From Kocuria soli (lineage in GTDB: Bacteria > Actinomycetota > Actinomycetes > Actinomycetales > Micrococcaceae), in assembly GCF_003797835.1 (NCBI RefSeq), contig NZ_RKMF01000003.1:172215-236214 (forward strand): a DNA stretch of 64,000 nt, in the 5' to 3' direction. A model generated the notes under the pieces. It was not told where the DNA came from. It saw only the letters and a list, made by a program, of their open reading frames with translations, and made no database searches. Position numbers and translations under genes: made by a program. Of the stretch, positions 8,975-17,087 are shown piece after piece. Every line of letters starts with the position of its first letter. Position 1 is the first letter of the stretch.

Positions 8975-9747
8975 ACCACCCCGCTGATTTCGATGAGGGT
9001 TCCGACGGGGATTCCGAGGTGAGCGGATCCAGCCCGGATCCGGTCCGTGTCCTGCTGGTCGACGACGAGGTGCTCATGCGGGCCGGGCTGCGACTGATCC
9101 TGGACGGGGCCGAGAACCTGGTGGTGGTGGGCGAGGCGGGCAACGGGGCCCAGGCGGTGGAGAAGGTCCAGGAACTGAACCCGGACGTTGTCCTGATGGA
9201 CATCCGGATGCCCGGCACGGACGGTATCGAGGGCTGCCGGAGGGTCCGGGCACTCAGCGACCCGCCTGAGGTTCTGATGCTCACGGCCTTTGACACCGAC
9301 GCCTTCATCCTGGAGGCGTTGGAGGGTGGGGCCATCGGCTTCCTCCTCAAGGACACGCCCCCGCGGCAGCTCGTGCGCGCTGTCCAGGAAGCTGCCGCCG
9401 GAAACGCCACCGTGTCGCCGTCGGTGCTCACACGCCTGATTGTGGTGGCCGCGGAACACGGCCGCCGGTCACCGGCGGGGACGACGACGCCGGTCGCGGC
9501 CCAGCCAGGTTTGGAGGAACAGGCATCCGAGGCGGCCGCCGTCCCGAGTCCGCTCAACGTCCTGAGCGATCGGGAGCGGGAGATCGCGGACGCCGTGGCC
9601 CGGGGGTTGACCAACACCGAGATCGCCGAGGAGATGTTCCTGTCCATCACCACCGTCAAGACACACGTGGCGCGCATCTTCACCAAGCTGGACGTGACCA
9701 ACCGGGTCCAGGTGGCGATCCTGGTGCTTGAACACGGTCACCGCTGA
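8962..9747 (+). CDS. NarL/FixJ-family response regulator
   Basis: DNA-binding partner of the preceding kinase. The receiver domain has acidic residues in LLVDDEV (residues 31-37), phospho-acceptor Asp80 in VVLMDIRMPG and Lys in FLLKDTPP. A Ser/Pro/Ala-rich linker of about 45 residues follows (about 165-205), then a LuxR-type helix-turn-helix LSDREREIADAVARGLTNTEI...TVKTHV. The first 28 residues before the receiver are an acidic tail that is not part of the family. ATG at 8962 lies inside the kinase gene, giving translational coupling. Convergent with the P450 gene 63 bases away, without an obvious hairpin. Confidence 0.93.
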   Translation: MPQLNHPADFDEGSDGDSEVSGSSPDPVRVLLVDDEVLMRAGLRLILDGAENLVVVGEAGNGAQAVEKVQELNPDVVLMDIRMPGTDGIEGCRRVRALSDPPEVLMLTAFDTDAFILEALEGGAIGFLLKDTPPRQLVRAVQEAAAGNATVSPSVLTRLIVVAAEHGRRSPAGTTTPVAAQPGLEEQASEAAAVPSPLNVLSDREREIADAVARGLTNTEIAEEMFLSITTVKTHVARIFTKLDVTNRVQVAILVLEHGHR

Positions 9748-9810
9748 GCCCCGGGGCGTCCGCCGACCGGGCCGACTGAGGGGCCGACAGACGCCGAGGA
9801 GGCGGTCCTG

Positions 9811-10917
9811 TCAGCCGCGAGGCTTGAGAACCACGGGCACGACGCGGAAGCCACCCATGGGGGCCGCTTCACGTTCGGAATCACGGGCCGGTTCCGGAAT
9901 GCCCACGGCCAGGATCGCCCTGGTCACCTCGCGCAGTTCCAGCCGTGCGAGGGGGCGACCCGGGCAGACGTGCGGACCGATTCCGTAGACCAAGTTGTCC
10001 TGCGCATTGCCGTCCGGGTCGAAAGCGTCGGGATCGCCGAAGACCGCGGGGTCCCGGTTGGCGTCCGCCCAGTTCAGAATCACCTTCTGGCCACCTGCCA
10101 CGGGGCAACCGCCGATTTCCGTGTCCGCGGTGGCGACCCGCCGGTTGGACACGAAGGGGTCGTCGATCCGCAGGAACTCCTCCAAGATGGCATCCACCTC
10201 GGCATCGGAGGCGCCCTGGGCGATCCGCTCGGCAACCTCGGGGCGGCGGGCCAGGTGATGCAGGATCACGCCCGTGCACTGCGCGATCGAGGCGAGGTCT
10301 CCACCGGTCCAGTTGCGCAGGATCGACACGATCTCCTGGTCGGTGAGTTCACCGGCGGCGTCGTCGTGGATGAGCTGATCCGTGACGTCGGCGGTGCCGT
10401 CGGAACCGCGCCGCGGCTCGATGATCGAGTGAATGATGCGGTCGAAGTGCTCGGCCACCGCGGCGGTCCGGGCCAATTCTCCGGACCGGGTGGCCTCCTG
10501 GTTCGCGCGGACCCAGTCGACCAGTTCCTCGGCCAGGTCGGCCGGCCAGCCCAACCAGGCCGACTGAGCGGCCACGGCGAACGGCATGCCGATCTGCTCC
10601 ACCGCCTTGAGGGGGACTCCCAAGGGCAGGTTGCGGGCGATGTCGGTCGCGACGGCGCGGCAGGCGGGTTCGAAGTCCGCCATGGCTTCCGGCGTGAAAT
10701 AGCGGTCGATCAGGGACCGAAACTTCGCGTGTTCCTGACCGTCCAAGCCGTTGGGGATCTGCAGGAACCGGGAAACGGCGCTGGAGAAGGTCCGCGGGTC
10801 CGTGGCTGCTTCCCGAACCGCCTCGTGCGAGTGGATTTCGACGATGCCGTCGGCCGTCAATGTCACGGGGGCGGAGGTACGGGAAGTGGTTTCGGGTCCG
10901 GGGTTCGGAGACTTCAT
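9811..10917 (-). CDS. Cytochrome P450
   Basis: Haem-thiolate monooxygenase, soluble bacterial type. The haem-binding loop YGIGPHVCPGRPLA places the axial cysteine at about residue 318. The K-helix ExxR motif is E247-F-L-R250 and the I-helix carries GGDLAS (about 205-210) in place of the usual AGxDT. 368 residues is short but complete for a class I bacterial P450. Start ATG at 10917 is chosen because TAGATT sits exactly 7 bases upstream (leaderless); the frame runs 30 more codons over the promoter. No ferredoxin or reductase gene adjoins, so electron partners must be elsewhere. Substrate unknown. Confidence 0.9.
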   Translation of the reverse strand: MKSPNPGPETTSRTSAPVTLTADGIVEIHSHEAVREAATDPRTFSSAVSRFLQIPNGLDGQEHAKFRSLIDRYFTPEAMADFEPACRAVATDIARNLPLGVPLKAVEQIGMPFAVAAQSAWLGWPADLAEELVDWVRANQEATRSGELARTAAVAEHFDRIIHSIIEPRRGSDGTADVTDQLIHDDAAGELTDQEIVSILRNWTGGDLASIAQCTGVILHHLARRPEVAERIAQGASDAEVDAILEEFLRIDDPFVSNRRVATADTEIGGCPVAGGQKVILNWADANRDPAVFGDPDAFDPDGNAQDNLVYGIGPHVCPGRPLARLELREVTRAILAVGIPEPARDSEREAAPMGGFRVVPVVLKPRG

Positions 10918-10930
10918 GCCCCCGAATCTA
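10918..10930 (-). promoter_or_regulatory. -10 element of the leaderless P450 gene
   Basis: On the minus strand TAGATT (10925-10930), then 7 bases, then ATG at 10917. No ribosome-binding site intervenes. Confidence 0.55.
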
Positions 10931-11001
10931 TGCCCGCCCGAGCGGTGATCCCCAACGGGTTCCGGGCGATGACACACCGTTGCAACGGAAACAGTTATGC
11001 G

Positions 11002-11035
11002 TGTCACATTCTGAGTTCGGTCCTAGGGTGTGACA
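11002..11035. promoter_or_regulatory. Inverted repeat TGTCACA / TGTGACA around a possible -10
   Basis: Seven-base arms at 11002-11008 and 11029-11035, 20 bases apart. TAGGGT (11024-11029) overlaps the right arm and could be a -10 for the lipoprotein gene starting at 11120. The arrangement suggests an operator, but no regulator is identified. Confidence 0.35.
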
Positions 11036-11119
11036 AGGACGCTTGGTCCGCACTCGCGGCGTCGGCAGCCGAACTGGGTTGACGCAACCGGGTGAAGAAG
11101 ATGACGAAAGGTCGACATC

Positions 11120-11782
11120 ATGGAACTCAAGAACCTTCGACTTGCACCTTTGGCCGTGGCGACTGCTGCCGCATTGGCCCTGGTCGGTTGCGGTGGCGGC
11201 GGGGGTGAGTCCGGCGGTGGCTCCTCTGCTTCGGAAAGCGCGTCCGGCTCGAGCTCGGAATCCGCAGGTGCGAGCGAGGGCGCTTCGGGCGGCGCCAGCG
11301 AGGGCGCGTCCGAGGGGGCTTCGGGTGGTGCGTCCGACGGTGCCAGCGGCGGCGCCTCTGAGGGTGCCAGCGGTGGGGCTTCCGACGGCGCAAGTGACGG
11401 TTCCGGCGACGCTGCTGCGGGCGGTGCGGCCGGTGGCAGCGAAGGCTCCGGCTCGAGCGGCAACGAGGAGATCACCGGCGGTTCGGAATCCGGCTCGGAC
11501 AGTGGTTCCGGTTCCGGCTCCGGTTCGGGCGAGAGCGGTGGCGCCGCCGCTGGTGGCGACGCGGCCGCGGGCGGCAGCGATGCCGCGGCCGGTGGCGATG
11601 CAGCCGCCGGTGCGGGTGCCGGTTCGATCCCCGCGGGCGAGTACGCACTGCAGCCGGGCGACACGCTGGGCTCGATCGCCGAGCGTTCGGGCGTCCCGGT
11701 GGCCGACATCGTGGCTGCGAACGGTCTGCCCTCGAGCGACCTGGTCTACGCCGGTGAAACCATCACCATTCCTTCGCTGTGA
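11120..11782 (+). CDS. LysM-domain lipoprotein with Ser/Gly/Ala/Glu-rich stalk
   Basis: Probable cell-surface lipoprotein that holds on to peptidoglycan. The signal peptide is basic MELKNLRLAP followed by a hydrophobic core and lipobox LVGC (Cys at about residue 24), so it should be lipidated and anchored. Residues about 25-170 are a low-complexity flexible stalk made of GAS[E/G/D]G-like four-residue units. The C-terminal 45 residues are one LysM module: YALQPGDTLGSIAERSGV...ADIVAANGL...YAGETITIPS. No catalytic domain is present, so it is a binding or tethering protein. RBS AAAGG lies about 10 bases before the ATG. Ends in the hairpin at 11891-11941. Confidence 0.88.
   Translation: MELKNLRLAPLAVATAAALALVGCGGGGGESGGGSSASESASGSSSESAGASEGASGGASEGASEGASGGASDGASGGASEGASGGASDGASDGSGDAAAGGAAGGSEGSGSSGNEEITGGSESGSDSGSGSGSGSGESGGAAAGGDAAAGGSDAAAGGDAAAGAGAGSIPAGEYALQPGDTLGSIAERSGVPVADIVAANGLPSSDLVYAGETITIPSL
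11270..11400 (+). repeat. Degenerate 12-bp coding repeat in the lipoprotein stalk
   Basis: Successive units coding Gly-Ala-Ser-(Glu/Gly/Asp), with synonymous drift at third positions, running about 11 units. Codon choice differs from unit to unit, so this is an old expansion. Confidence 0.6.
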
Positions 11783-12125
11783 ACGGTGCGGTGACCCGGA
11801 ACCCATGACTCCCGGGAACCTGCGACCCCCACGGGTCGGCAGCTGAACCGGCCAGTCGGACGGGAACCGGGTCACCGATGCGGCGACCTGACGGAACCGC
11901 CGGATTCACGATGCACGACGTCGTGAACCCGGCGGTTCCGTCGTGTTTGCGCTCGAGCGGGTCAAGTGGGGCTTGGCCCGGTCGCGCTGTGAGTCGCATG
12001 TCTCCTAGCCTGGGGCGGTGGCCTCTCCGCCCCGAAACGGGCGCGACCCGTGGCAGCGGTCCGTCAGGACTCCGTCACACGCCAGTACTCAGTGATCCCC
12101 GAACCAACCGTCAAGGAGTCTCCGC
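11783..12125. other. Intergenic region, lipoprotein to alpha-glucosidase
   Basis: 343 bases without a gene. It contains the strong hairpin at 11891-11941 and, nearer the alpha-glucosidase, TAGCCT (12006-12011) that could be a -10, although no matching -35 is seen. No LacI-type operator palindrome was recognised. Confidence 0.5.
11891..11941 (+). terminator. Hairpin terminator after the LysM lipoprotein
   Basis: Arms ACGGAACCGCCGG and CCGGCGGTTCCGT, extended inward by TTCACGA / TCGTGAA with small asymmetries, located about 110 bases after the lipoprotein stop. Confidence 0.6.
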
Positions 12126-13889
12126 ATGACCCAGACCGGTGTCGACCACGTCCCGAACCCGAACACCCGACCCGAGGCCGGTGGATTCGACAGCGCCGAC
12201 TGGTGGCGGCAGGCCGTCGTGTACCAGATCTACCCCCGCAGTTTCCACGACGCGGACGGGGACGGCCTGGGCGACCTCCGCGGGGTCACGGAGAAGGCCG
12301 ACTACCTGAAGGACCTGGGCATCGATGCGGTGTGGCTCAGCCCGTTCTACCCCTCACAGTTGGCCGACGGTGGGTACGACGTCGACGACTACCGCGACGT
12401 CGACCCTCGCCTCGGGTCCCTGGACGACTTCGATGCCATGGTCCACGCACTGCACGGTCGCCGTATCAAGGTCGTGGTGGACATCGTGCCCAACCACAGT
12501 TCCAACCTGCACCGTTGGTTCCGGGAGGCCGTGGCTGCCGGCCCGGGTTCACTCGAGCGTGACCGCTACATCTTCCGAGACGGGCGGGGTGAAAGTGGTG
12601 AGCTCCCGCCGTCGGACTGGCAGTCCGTGTTCGGCGGCCCCGCCTGGACCCGGGTCACCGAACCCGACGGGGCACCCGGCCAGTGGTACATGCACATCTT
12701 CGCCAGCGAACAGCCCGACTGGAACTGGGACAACCCGGACGTCCATCAGGAGTTCCTGGACACCATCCGGTTCTGGGCGGACCGCGGGGTGGACGGCTTC
12801 CGGATCGACGTCGCCCACGCCCTAGCCAAGGATCTGGGCGAGGAATTGGTGGACAGCCACGCCCTGCCCAACGAATTCGAGGAGTTCGGCACCCACCCGT
12901 TCTGGGACCGGGACGAAGTCCACGACATCTACGCCGAATGGCGCCGCGCCTTCAACGAGTACGACCCTCCCCGGACCGCTGTGGCCGAAGCATGGGTGCA
13001 CCCGGACCGGTTGGCGCGCTACGCCAGCCCCGACGGGCTGGGGCAGGCGTTCAGTTTCGACCTGCTGGAGGTCCCGTTCACCGCGGAGAACTTCCGGCGG
13101 GCGATCACCAAGAATCTCGACGAGGCTCGGCGCAGCGGTGCTTCCAGCACCTGGGTGTTGTCCAACCACGACGTCGTCCGCCACCCCACGCGCTACGGAC
13201 TGGACCTGGACACGTTGCTCGAGCGCCTTGAAGAGCGCCCCCTGACGCCGTCGGGTGGAACGGACCTGAGCGTGGCCGCAAAGCAGTGGCTGCTCCTGGG
13301 TTCCCCGGAGGACCTGCTGGACCGCGACCGCGGACTGCGCCGGGCCCGCGCGGCCGAACTCTTGGTCCTGGCGCTGCCCGGGTCGGCGTACATCTACCAA
13401 GGGTCGGAACTTGGCCTGTACGAGGTCGTTGAGATCGACGACGATCAGCGCCAGGACCCGTCGTTCTTCCGCAACCCCGGCAAGGACCAGGGCAGGGACG
13501 GGTGCCGTGTTCCCCTTCCGTGGGAGCGCACCGCGCAGGACTTCGGGTTCGGCGGGCCCGCGCATCTGCCGCAACCCGAGTGGTTCGCCGGTCACGCTGC
13601 CGACGCCGAACTCTCCGATCCTGGATCCACGCTCAACATGTACCGCAGTGCCCTGGCCGCGCGTCGTGAGATGCAGGCCGCCGAGGAACTCGAGTGGGGG
13701 CCGCTGAACGGTGGCGACGTCGTGCACATCGTGCGGCCCGATGGCTGGGAGTCGATCACCAACTTCGGGTCGGATCCGCTGGAGCTTCCGGAAGGCGGTG
13801 TCGTCGTCGTGAGCAGCCAGCCACTGCAGAGCAGCCTGCTTCCGCCGGAAACCACGGTCTGGTTGCGGCACCGAACCGGCGGACGGTGA
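12126..13889 (+). CDS. GH13 alpha-glucosidase / oligo-1,6-glucosidase
   Basis: Hydrolyses alpha-glucosidic bonds of malto- or isomalto-oligosaccharides in the cytoplasm (no signal peptide). Family regions in order: WWRQAVVYQIYPRSF at the N-terminus, DIVPNHSS (region I), GFRIDVAHA with nucleophile Asp228, VAEAWV with acid/base Glu288, and SNHD with the transition-state Asp. 587 residues is normal. Residues after the barrel end in a short beta domain. The ATG has AGGAG 8 bases upstream. No transporter or LacI regulator lies beside it, unlike many maltose loci. Amylosucrase at 33.6-35.6 kb is the only other GH13 enzyme in the window. Confidence 0.92.
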   Translation: MTQTGVDHVPNPNTRPEAGGFDSADWWRQAVVYQIYPRSFHDADGDGLGDLRGVTEKADYLKDLGIDAVWLSPFYPSQLADGGYDVDDYRDVDPRLGSLDDFDAMVHALHGRRIKVVVDIVPNHSSNLHRWFREAVAAGPGSLERDRYIFRDGRGESGELPPSDWQSVFGGPAWTRVTEPDGAPGQWYMHIFASEQPDWNWDNPDVHQEFLDTIRFWADRGVDGFRIDVAHALAKDLGEELVDSHALPNEFEEFGTHPFWDRDEVHDIYAEWRRAFNEYDPPRTAVAEAWVHPDRLARYASPDGLGQAFSFDLLEVPFTAENFRRAITKNLDEARRSGASSTWVLSNHDVVRHPTRYGLDLDTLLERLEERPLTPSGGTDLSVAAKQWLLLGSPEDLLDRDRGLRRARAAELLVLALPGSAYIYQGSELGLYEVVEIDDDQRQDPSFFRNPGKDQGRDGCRVPLPWERTAQDFGFGGPAHLPQPEWFAGHAADAELSDPGSTLNMYRSALAARREMQAAEELEWGPLNGGDVVHIVRPDGWESITNFGSDPLELPEGGVVVVSSQPLQSSLLPPETTVWLRHRTGGR

Positions 13890-13914
13890 TGCCTGGAGGT
13901 GACATGCTCGGCAC

Positions 13915-14301
13915 ATGCCGCACCTGATCATCGAGTACACGGCCGACCTCGACCTGCACCCCGACTTCGACGCCCGTGCCCTGTTGGGGGCCGGGTTGCA
14001 GGCGGTGAGAGACGCCGGTGTCTACGACATGCCCACTGCTAAGGGCCGGATCCGGCCTCTCGACGTCTTCAGCCTGGACCACCCCCACAGCGGAAAGGCG
14101 TTCGTGTCAGTGGTCCTGCGGATTCTTCCGGGTCGGACGGTCGAGCAGCGGCGTGACACGTCCCGGGCGATCACCGATGCCGTCGTGGCGACGCTGCCCG
14201 CCGCTGCCGCCGTGACCGTCAGTACAGAAGTGGTAGAGATGGAACGGGAGTCGTACACGAAAGTGGCCGTGGGCGTTCGCCCGGGCACGGAAAGCCGTTG
14301 A
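13915..14301 (+). CDS. 5-carboxymethyl-2-hydroxymuconate isomerase family protein
   Basis: Small enzyme of the CHMI/tautomerase superfamily, which in HpaF acts in homoprotocatechuate degradation. After Met removal the N-terminal Pro (MPHLIIEYTADL) would be the catalytic base, as in the family. The length of 128 residues, RILPGRTVEQRR and VEMERESYTKV also match. No other homoprotocatechuate genes are nearby, so the physiological substrate is uncertain. A GGAGGT 14 bases upstream of the ATG is rather far. The stop codon abuts the convergent DUF4287 stop with no gap (TGATCA). Confidence 0.8.
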   Translation: MPHLIIEYTADLDLHPDFDARALLGAGLQAVRDAGVYDMPTAKGRIRPLDVFSLDHPHSGKAFVSVVLRILPGRTVEQRRDTSRAITDAVVATLPAAAAVTVSTEVVEMERESYTKVAVGVRPGTESR

Positions 14302-14859
14302 TCAGAGTTCCTTGATCCGGCCCTTCCAGAACGCCCGCCACCGCTCGACGTCGTCGGGGTTCGTCAGGTTCACCTGGGAGGCGGCGACCAGAGTCTTGTC
14401 CGCGCTCTTAGGTGAGACGTCCACGTTCCCCCGGCTGCCGTCTGCGAGCGTCACGCCCCAGTGCAGGCGTTTGTCCGTGCCGGAGGTCCTGGGTCCGTCC
14501 GTCACGGTCAGTCCGTCGAGTTCGGTCAGGTCCCCGGTCAGCTCACACCATCGGTCGAAGACCTCCCGCATGGTTCCGGGCATGGTCCTGGTGGCCGAGA
14601 CCTGGAACGTGCCGTCATGCGCCTGGCCGGGGATGCGGCGCCCGATCCACTGCTCATAGGCCACCGCCACGGATTGCGCCCACCACCCCGCGTTGTCCAC
14701 AGCGGCTGGCATGGCGGCGTGGGCGGCCTGTGCCAGTTCCTTGTGCGGCAGGTCCGCCCCACCCGCGCCGTCGAGAATCTCTGCCCAGCGGCCCCACTCG
14801 ACACCCGTGGCCTGAGTGATCGCGGGGGCCCGTCCGGGGTCGGCACCGCGCGCGCTCAT
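14302..14859 (-). CDS. DUF4287-domain protein
   Basis: 185 residues. The N-terminal half (TGVEWGRWAEILDGAG...LPHKELAQAAHAAMP...WWAQSVAVAYEQWIGRR) has the WWAQ and YEQ core of DUF4287. The C-terminal half (FQVSATRTMPGTMREVFDRWCEL) resembles an SRPBCC/AHSA1-like segment with the usual START-fold rhythm. No catalytic function is known. Start ATG at 14859 overlaps the stop of the preceding SRPBCC gene (ATGA), so the two are made together and probably act together. Confidence 0.7.
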   Translation of the reverse strand: MSARGADPGRAPAITQATGVEWGRWAEILDGAGGADLPHKELAQAAHAAMPAAVDNAGWWAQSVAVAYEQWIGRRIPGQAHDGTFQVSATRTMPGTMREVFDRWCELTGDLTELDGLTVTDGPRTSGTDKRLHWGVTLADGSRGNVDVSPKSADKTLVAASQVNLTNPDDVERWRAFWKGRIKEL

Positions 14860-15422
14860 GCCGAGTGTCCCAACGCCGTTGCGTAGGCGGCATTCATGTT
14901 TTCCCAGCCGTAGGCGAAGGCGTCGTAGCCGACCACGCGCTCTGCGTTCTCGCCGCGGGCCAGCACTTCCAGGACGGCGAGGCACACGTGCCAGCCGGCG
15001 CCGCAAGCCGCCGCCATCTCCTCCGAGGTGCAGCGCATGACCAGATCCAGCTGCGTGCCCTGGTCCACCCTGGTCAACCGCCAGTCCAGCTGCTCCGGAC
15101 CCCAGTGATGGATCAATCGAGTCGGTGACTCGGCGACCTCGACGGTTCCGTCCACGGGGTCGTCCTCGAGGTTCTCCTGCAGCGACGCCGGGCCCGGGAA
15201 GTCCAGTGCGCGGTCCGGTACGCACGGGGACCACTGCGCGAGTCCCTCCGGGGTGGTCAACAGTTCCCAGGCCCGCTCGGGGATGCACTCCAGCACCCGG
15301 GACAGTACGACGACGGTCGACGGCTCGCCGCTCTGAAGGTGGGTGGCCAGCCGGGGTTCATGCGCCTGCACTGCGGCCAACACGTGTGGCTGAACGGGTG
15401 CCGGGCTCTGATCTGCGTTCAT
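14856..15422 (-). CDS. SRPBCC (START/Bet v1-fold) family protein
   Basis: 188 residues. VVVLSRVLECIPERAWELLTTPEGLAQWSPCVPDRALDFPGPASLQ is a typical SRPBCC/AHSA1 N-terminal strand-helix pattern, followed by WGPEQLDWRLTRVDQGTQLDLVMRC. These proteins have a hydrophobic ligand pocket; ligand unknown. Start ATG at 15422 is chosen because TATCCT lies 7 bases upstream; the open frame continues 22 codons through the terminator hairpin of the neighbouring MFS gene. First gene of a two-gene operon with the DUF4287 protein. Confidence 0.75.
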   Translation of the reverse strand: MNADQSPAPVQPHVLAAVQAHEPRLATHLQSGEPSTVVVLSRVLECIPERAWELLTTPEGLAQWSPCVPDRALDFPGPASLQENLEDDPVDGTVEVAESPTRLIHHWGPEQLDWRLTRVDQGTQLDLVMRCTSEEMAAACGAGWHVCLAVLEVLARGENAERVVGYDAFAYGWENMNAAYATALGHSA

Positions 15423-15435
15423 GTGCGCAAGGATA
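15423..15435 (-). promoter_or_regulatory. -10 element of the leaderless SRPBCC operon
   Basis: TATCCT on the minus strand (15430-15435), 7 bases, then the ATG at 15422. It lies right beside the hairpin at 15438-15477. Confidence 0.55.
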
Positions 15436-15437
15436 GA

Positions 15438-15477
15438 TGTGGGGCGCAACCACGAACGGTCGTGATTGCGCCCCACA
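15438..15477 (-). terminator. Terminator of the MFS transporter gene
   Basis: Perfect-looking 18-bp stem (TGTGGGGCGCAA and its complement, plus CACGA/TCGTG with one mismatch) with a 4-base loop, 8 bases after the MFS stop. Confidence 0.75.
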
Positions 15478-15484
15478 GCTCGCC

Positions 15485-16852
15485 TCAACGCTTGGCGGTG
15501 CTCAGATCCCCCAGAACCAGGGCCTCCGTGCGAGAGGTGTGCAGGTTGTCGATGTCGTCGAGCGTGCGGTTCTTGGTCTCCGTCGCGGTGAGCGCGGCGA
15601 CGCCGGAAATCACGCAGGCACAGGACACCATGATCGCCACGGCCACCCAGTTGGTGCCGTCTTCACCGGCGAAGAAGGAAGCCAGCGGCGGCGCGAAGCC
15701 GCCCGAGAGGGCGAAGCCGACCTGGGTGCCGAGTGCCAGCCCGGTGACGCGAACCCGGGTGGGGAACATCTCCGCGTAGAAGGACGGCCAGATGCCGTTG
15801 GCCATCGAGTAGAAGAACCCGGCCATAGTCGCGCCGAGCACGAAGATCAGAGTCCAGTTCCCGGAGGACACGGCCGCCAGGTACGGGTAGGTCATGATCG
15901 CGGACCCCACGGCACCGGCGATGAACACGGGGCGTCGACCGATGCGGTCGGCCACCATGGCGGCCAAGGGGATCGCACCCAGTGCCACGCCGTTGGCCAG
16001 AACGGCAACGAGCAACATGGTGGAACGGTCCAGGCCCACCACGGAAGTCCCGTAGGACAGCGCCCAGACCTGGAACACGATCAGGACGGTGTTGATCATG
16101 GCCGCGCAGGCGATGCGGATGACGGGGGCCTTGTGGAAGCGCAGAAGGTGGCTCAGAGGAGTGGCCTGGTCCTTGTGCTCCACGGCCTCCTTGAACTGGG
16201 GAGGTTCCTCCAGGGTCCGCCGAATGATGTAGGCGGCCACCACCACCAGCGCGGACATCCAGAACGGGATGCGCCAGCCCCAGGAGAACAGCTGCTCCTC
16301 CGTGAGGATGGAGGTGAAGGGGATGAAGACAGCGGTGGCCAACAGAGTGCCGAACTGGGTGCCCTGCAGCGTCCAGCTGGTGGTCAGCGCCCGGTGCCGT
16401 TCGGTCGAGTGCTCTAGGGACACCGAGATCGCAGAGGCCTGTTCCCCGGACGCGGACAGACCCTGGATGACACGACACAGGACCAACAGGGCGGGTGCCA
16501 GGAGGCCTACCTGGTCATAGGTTGGCAAGCAGCCCACCAGGAATGTTGCCCCGCCCATCAAGAACAGGGTCAGCATCATCACGAAGCGTCGACCGTACCG
16601 GTCTCCCAACGGCCCCATGATCAAGGCGCCCAAGGGGCGTACGACATACGCGATGCCCACCGTCGACATGGACAGCAAGATCGCCACCCCGGCGGATGCG
16701 TCCTCGGGGAAGAAGAGGTGATTGATCACCAGCGCGGCCGCGGTGCCGTAGACCGCGAAGTCGTAGTACTCGAGTGCCGATCCGACCCAGGCAGCCAGAG
16801 CGGCCTTCTTGGGTGTCTTGCGTGGTCCGGCCTGGGCCGTGGTTTCGGACAT
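15485..16852 (-). CDS. MFS metabolite:H+ symporter (ShiA/ProP/KgtP-like)
   Basis: 12-helix carrier of 455 residues. The N-terminus ALAAWVGSALEYYDFAVYGTAAALV is the hallmark of the metabolite:H+ symporter subfamily, which carries organic acids, shikimate, proline or betaine. The loop 2-3 signature PLGALIMGPLGDRYGRR and the second-half DRIGRRP are intact. The substrate cannot be told from sequence. RBS AAGGAAG lies 6 bases before the ATG. It is divergent from an IclR regulator, and a 13-bp palindrome lies between them. IclR proteins often control aromatic or organic-acid uptake, which fits. Confidence 0.88.
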   Translation of the reverse strand: MSETTAQAGPRKTPKKAALAAWVGSALEYYDFAVYGTAAALVINHLFFPEDASAGVAILLSMSTVGIAYVVRPLGALIMGPLGDRYGRRFVMMLTLFLMGGATFLVGCLPTYDQVGLLAPALLVLCRVIQGLSASGEQASAISVSLEHSTERHRALTTSWTLQGTQFGTLLATAVFIPFTSILTEEQLFSWGWRIPFWMSALVVVAAYIIRRTLEEPPQFKEAVEHKDQATPLSHLLRFHKAPVIRIACAAMINTVLIVFQVWALSYGTSVVGLDRSTMLLVAVLANGVALGAIPLAAMVADRIGRRPVFIAGAVGSAIMTYPYLAAVSSGNWTLIFVLGATMAGFFYSMANGIWPSFYAEMFPTRVRVTGLALGTQVGFALSGGFAPPLASFFAGEDGTNWVAVAIMVSCACVISGVAALTATETKNRTLDDIDNLHTSRTEALVLGDLSTAKR

Positions 16853-16941
16853 TGATCTTCCTTCAGGTCAGGGTGCGGGCCGTGTCACTCGACCGGCCGT
16901 TGAGCCTGCAGCCACCGATGCCGTCGTAGTTTTCACTATGT

Positions 16942-16954
16942 GGCAACTGTTGCC
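16942..16954. promoter_or_regulatory. Palindrome GGCAACTGTTGCC between the MFS and IclR genes
   Basis: Perfect 13-base palindrome in the 235-base divergent region. The octamer GTGGCAAC that starts it (16940-16947) recurs at 17001-17008. It is the likely operator of the IclR protein encoded alongside. CATAGT on the minus strand next to it may be part of the MFS promoter. Confidence 0.5.
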
Positions 16955-17087
16955 GAATAACTGTCGGACAAGCATGATGTGTGTCACACAGGTACGTCAA
17001 GTGGCAACGTGTGCGGTCACCGCACATCCATTGGGAGCCCGAGGGACCGGAGCGCATTGGACGGAAAAACCTGGGAAGGGAGGGGTC

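Noticed and set aside
14860..15288. N-terminal extension of the DUF4287 frame
   Set aside because: It is the opposite-frame shadow of the SRPBCC gene; the ATGA overlap at 14856-14859 marks the real start.
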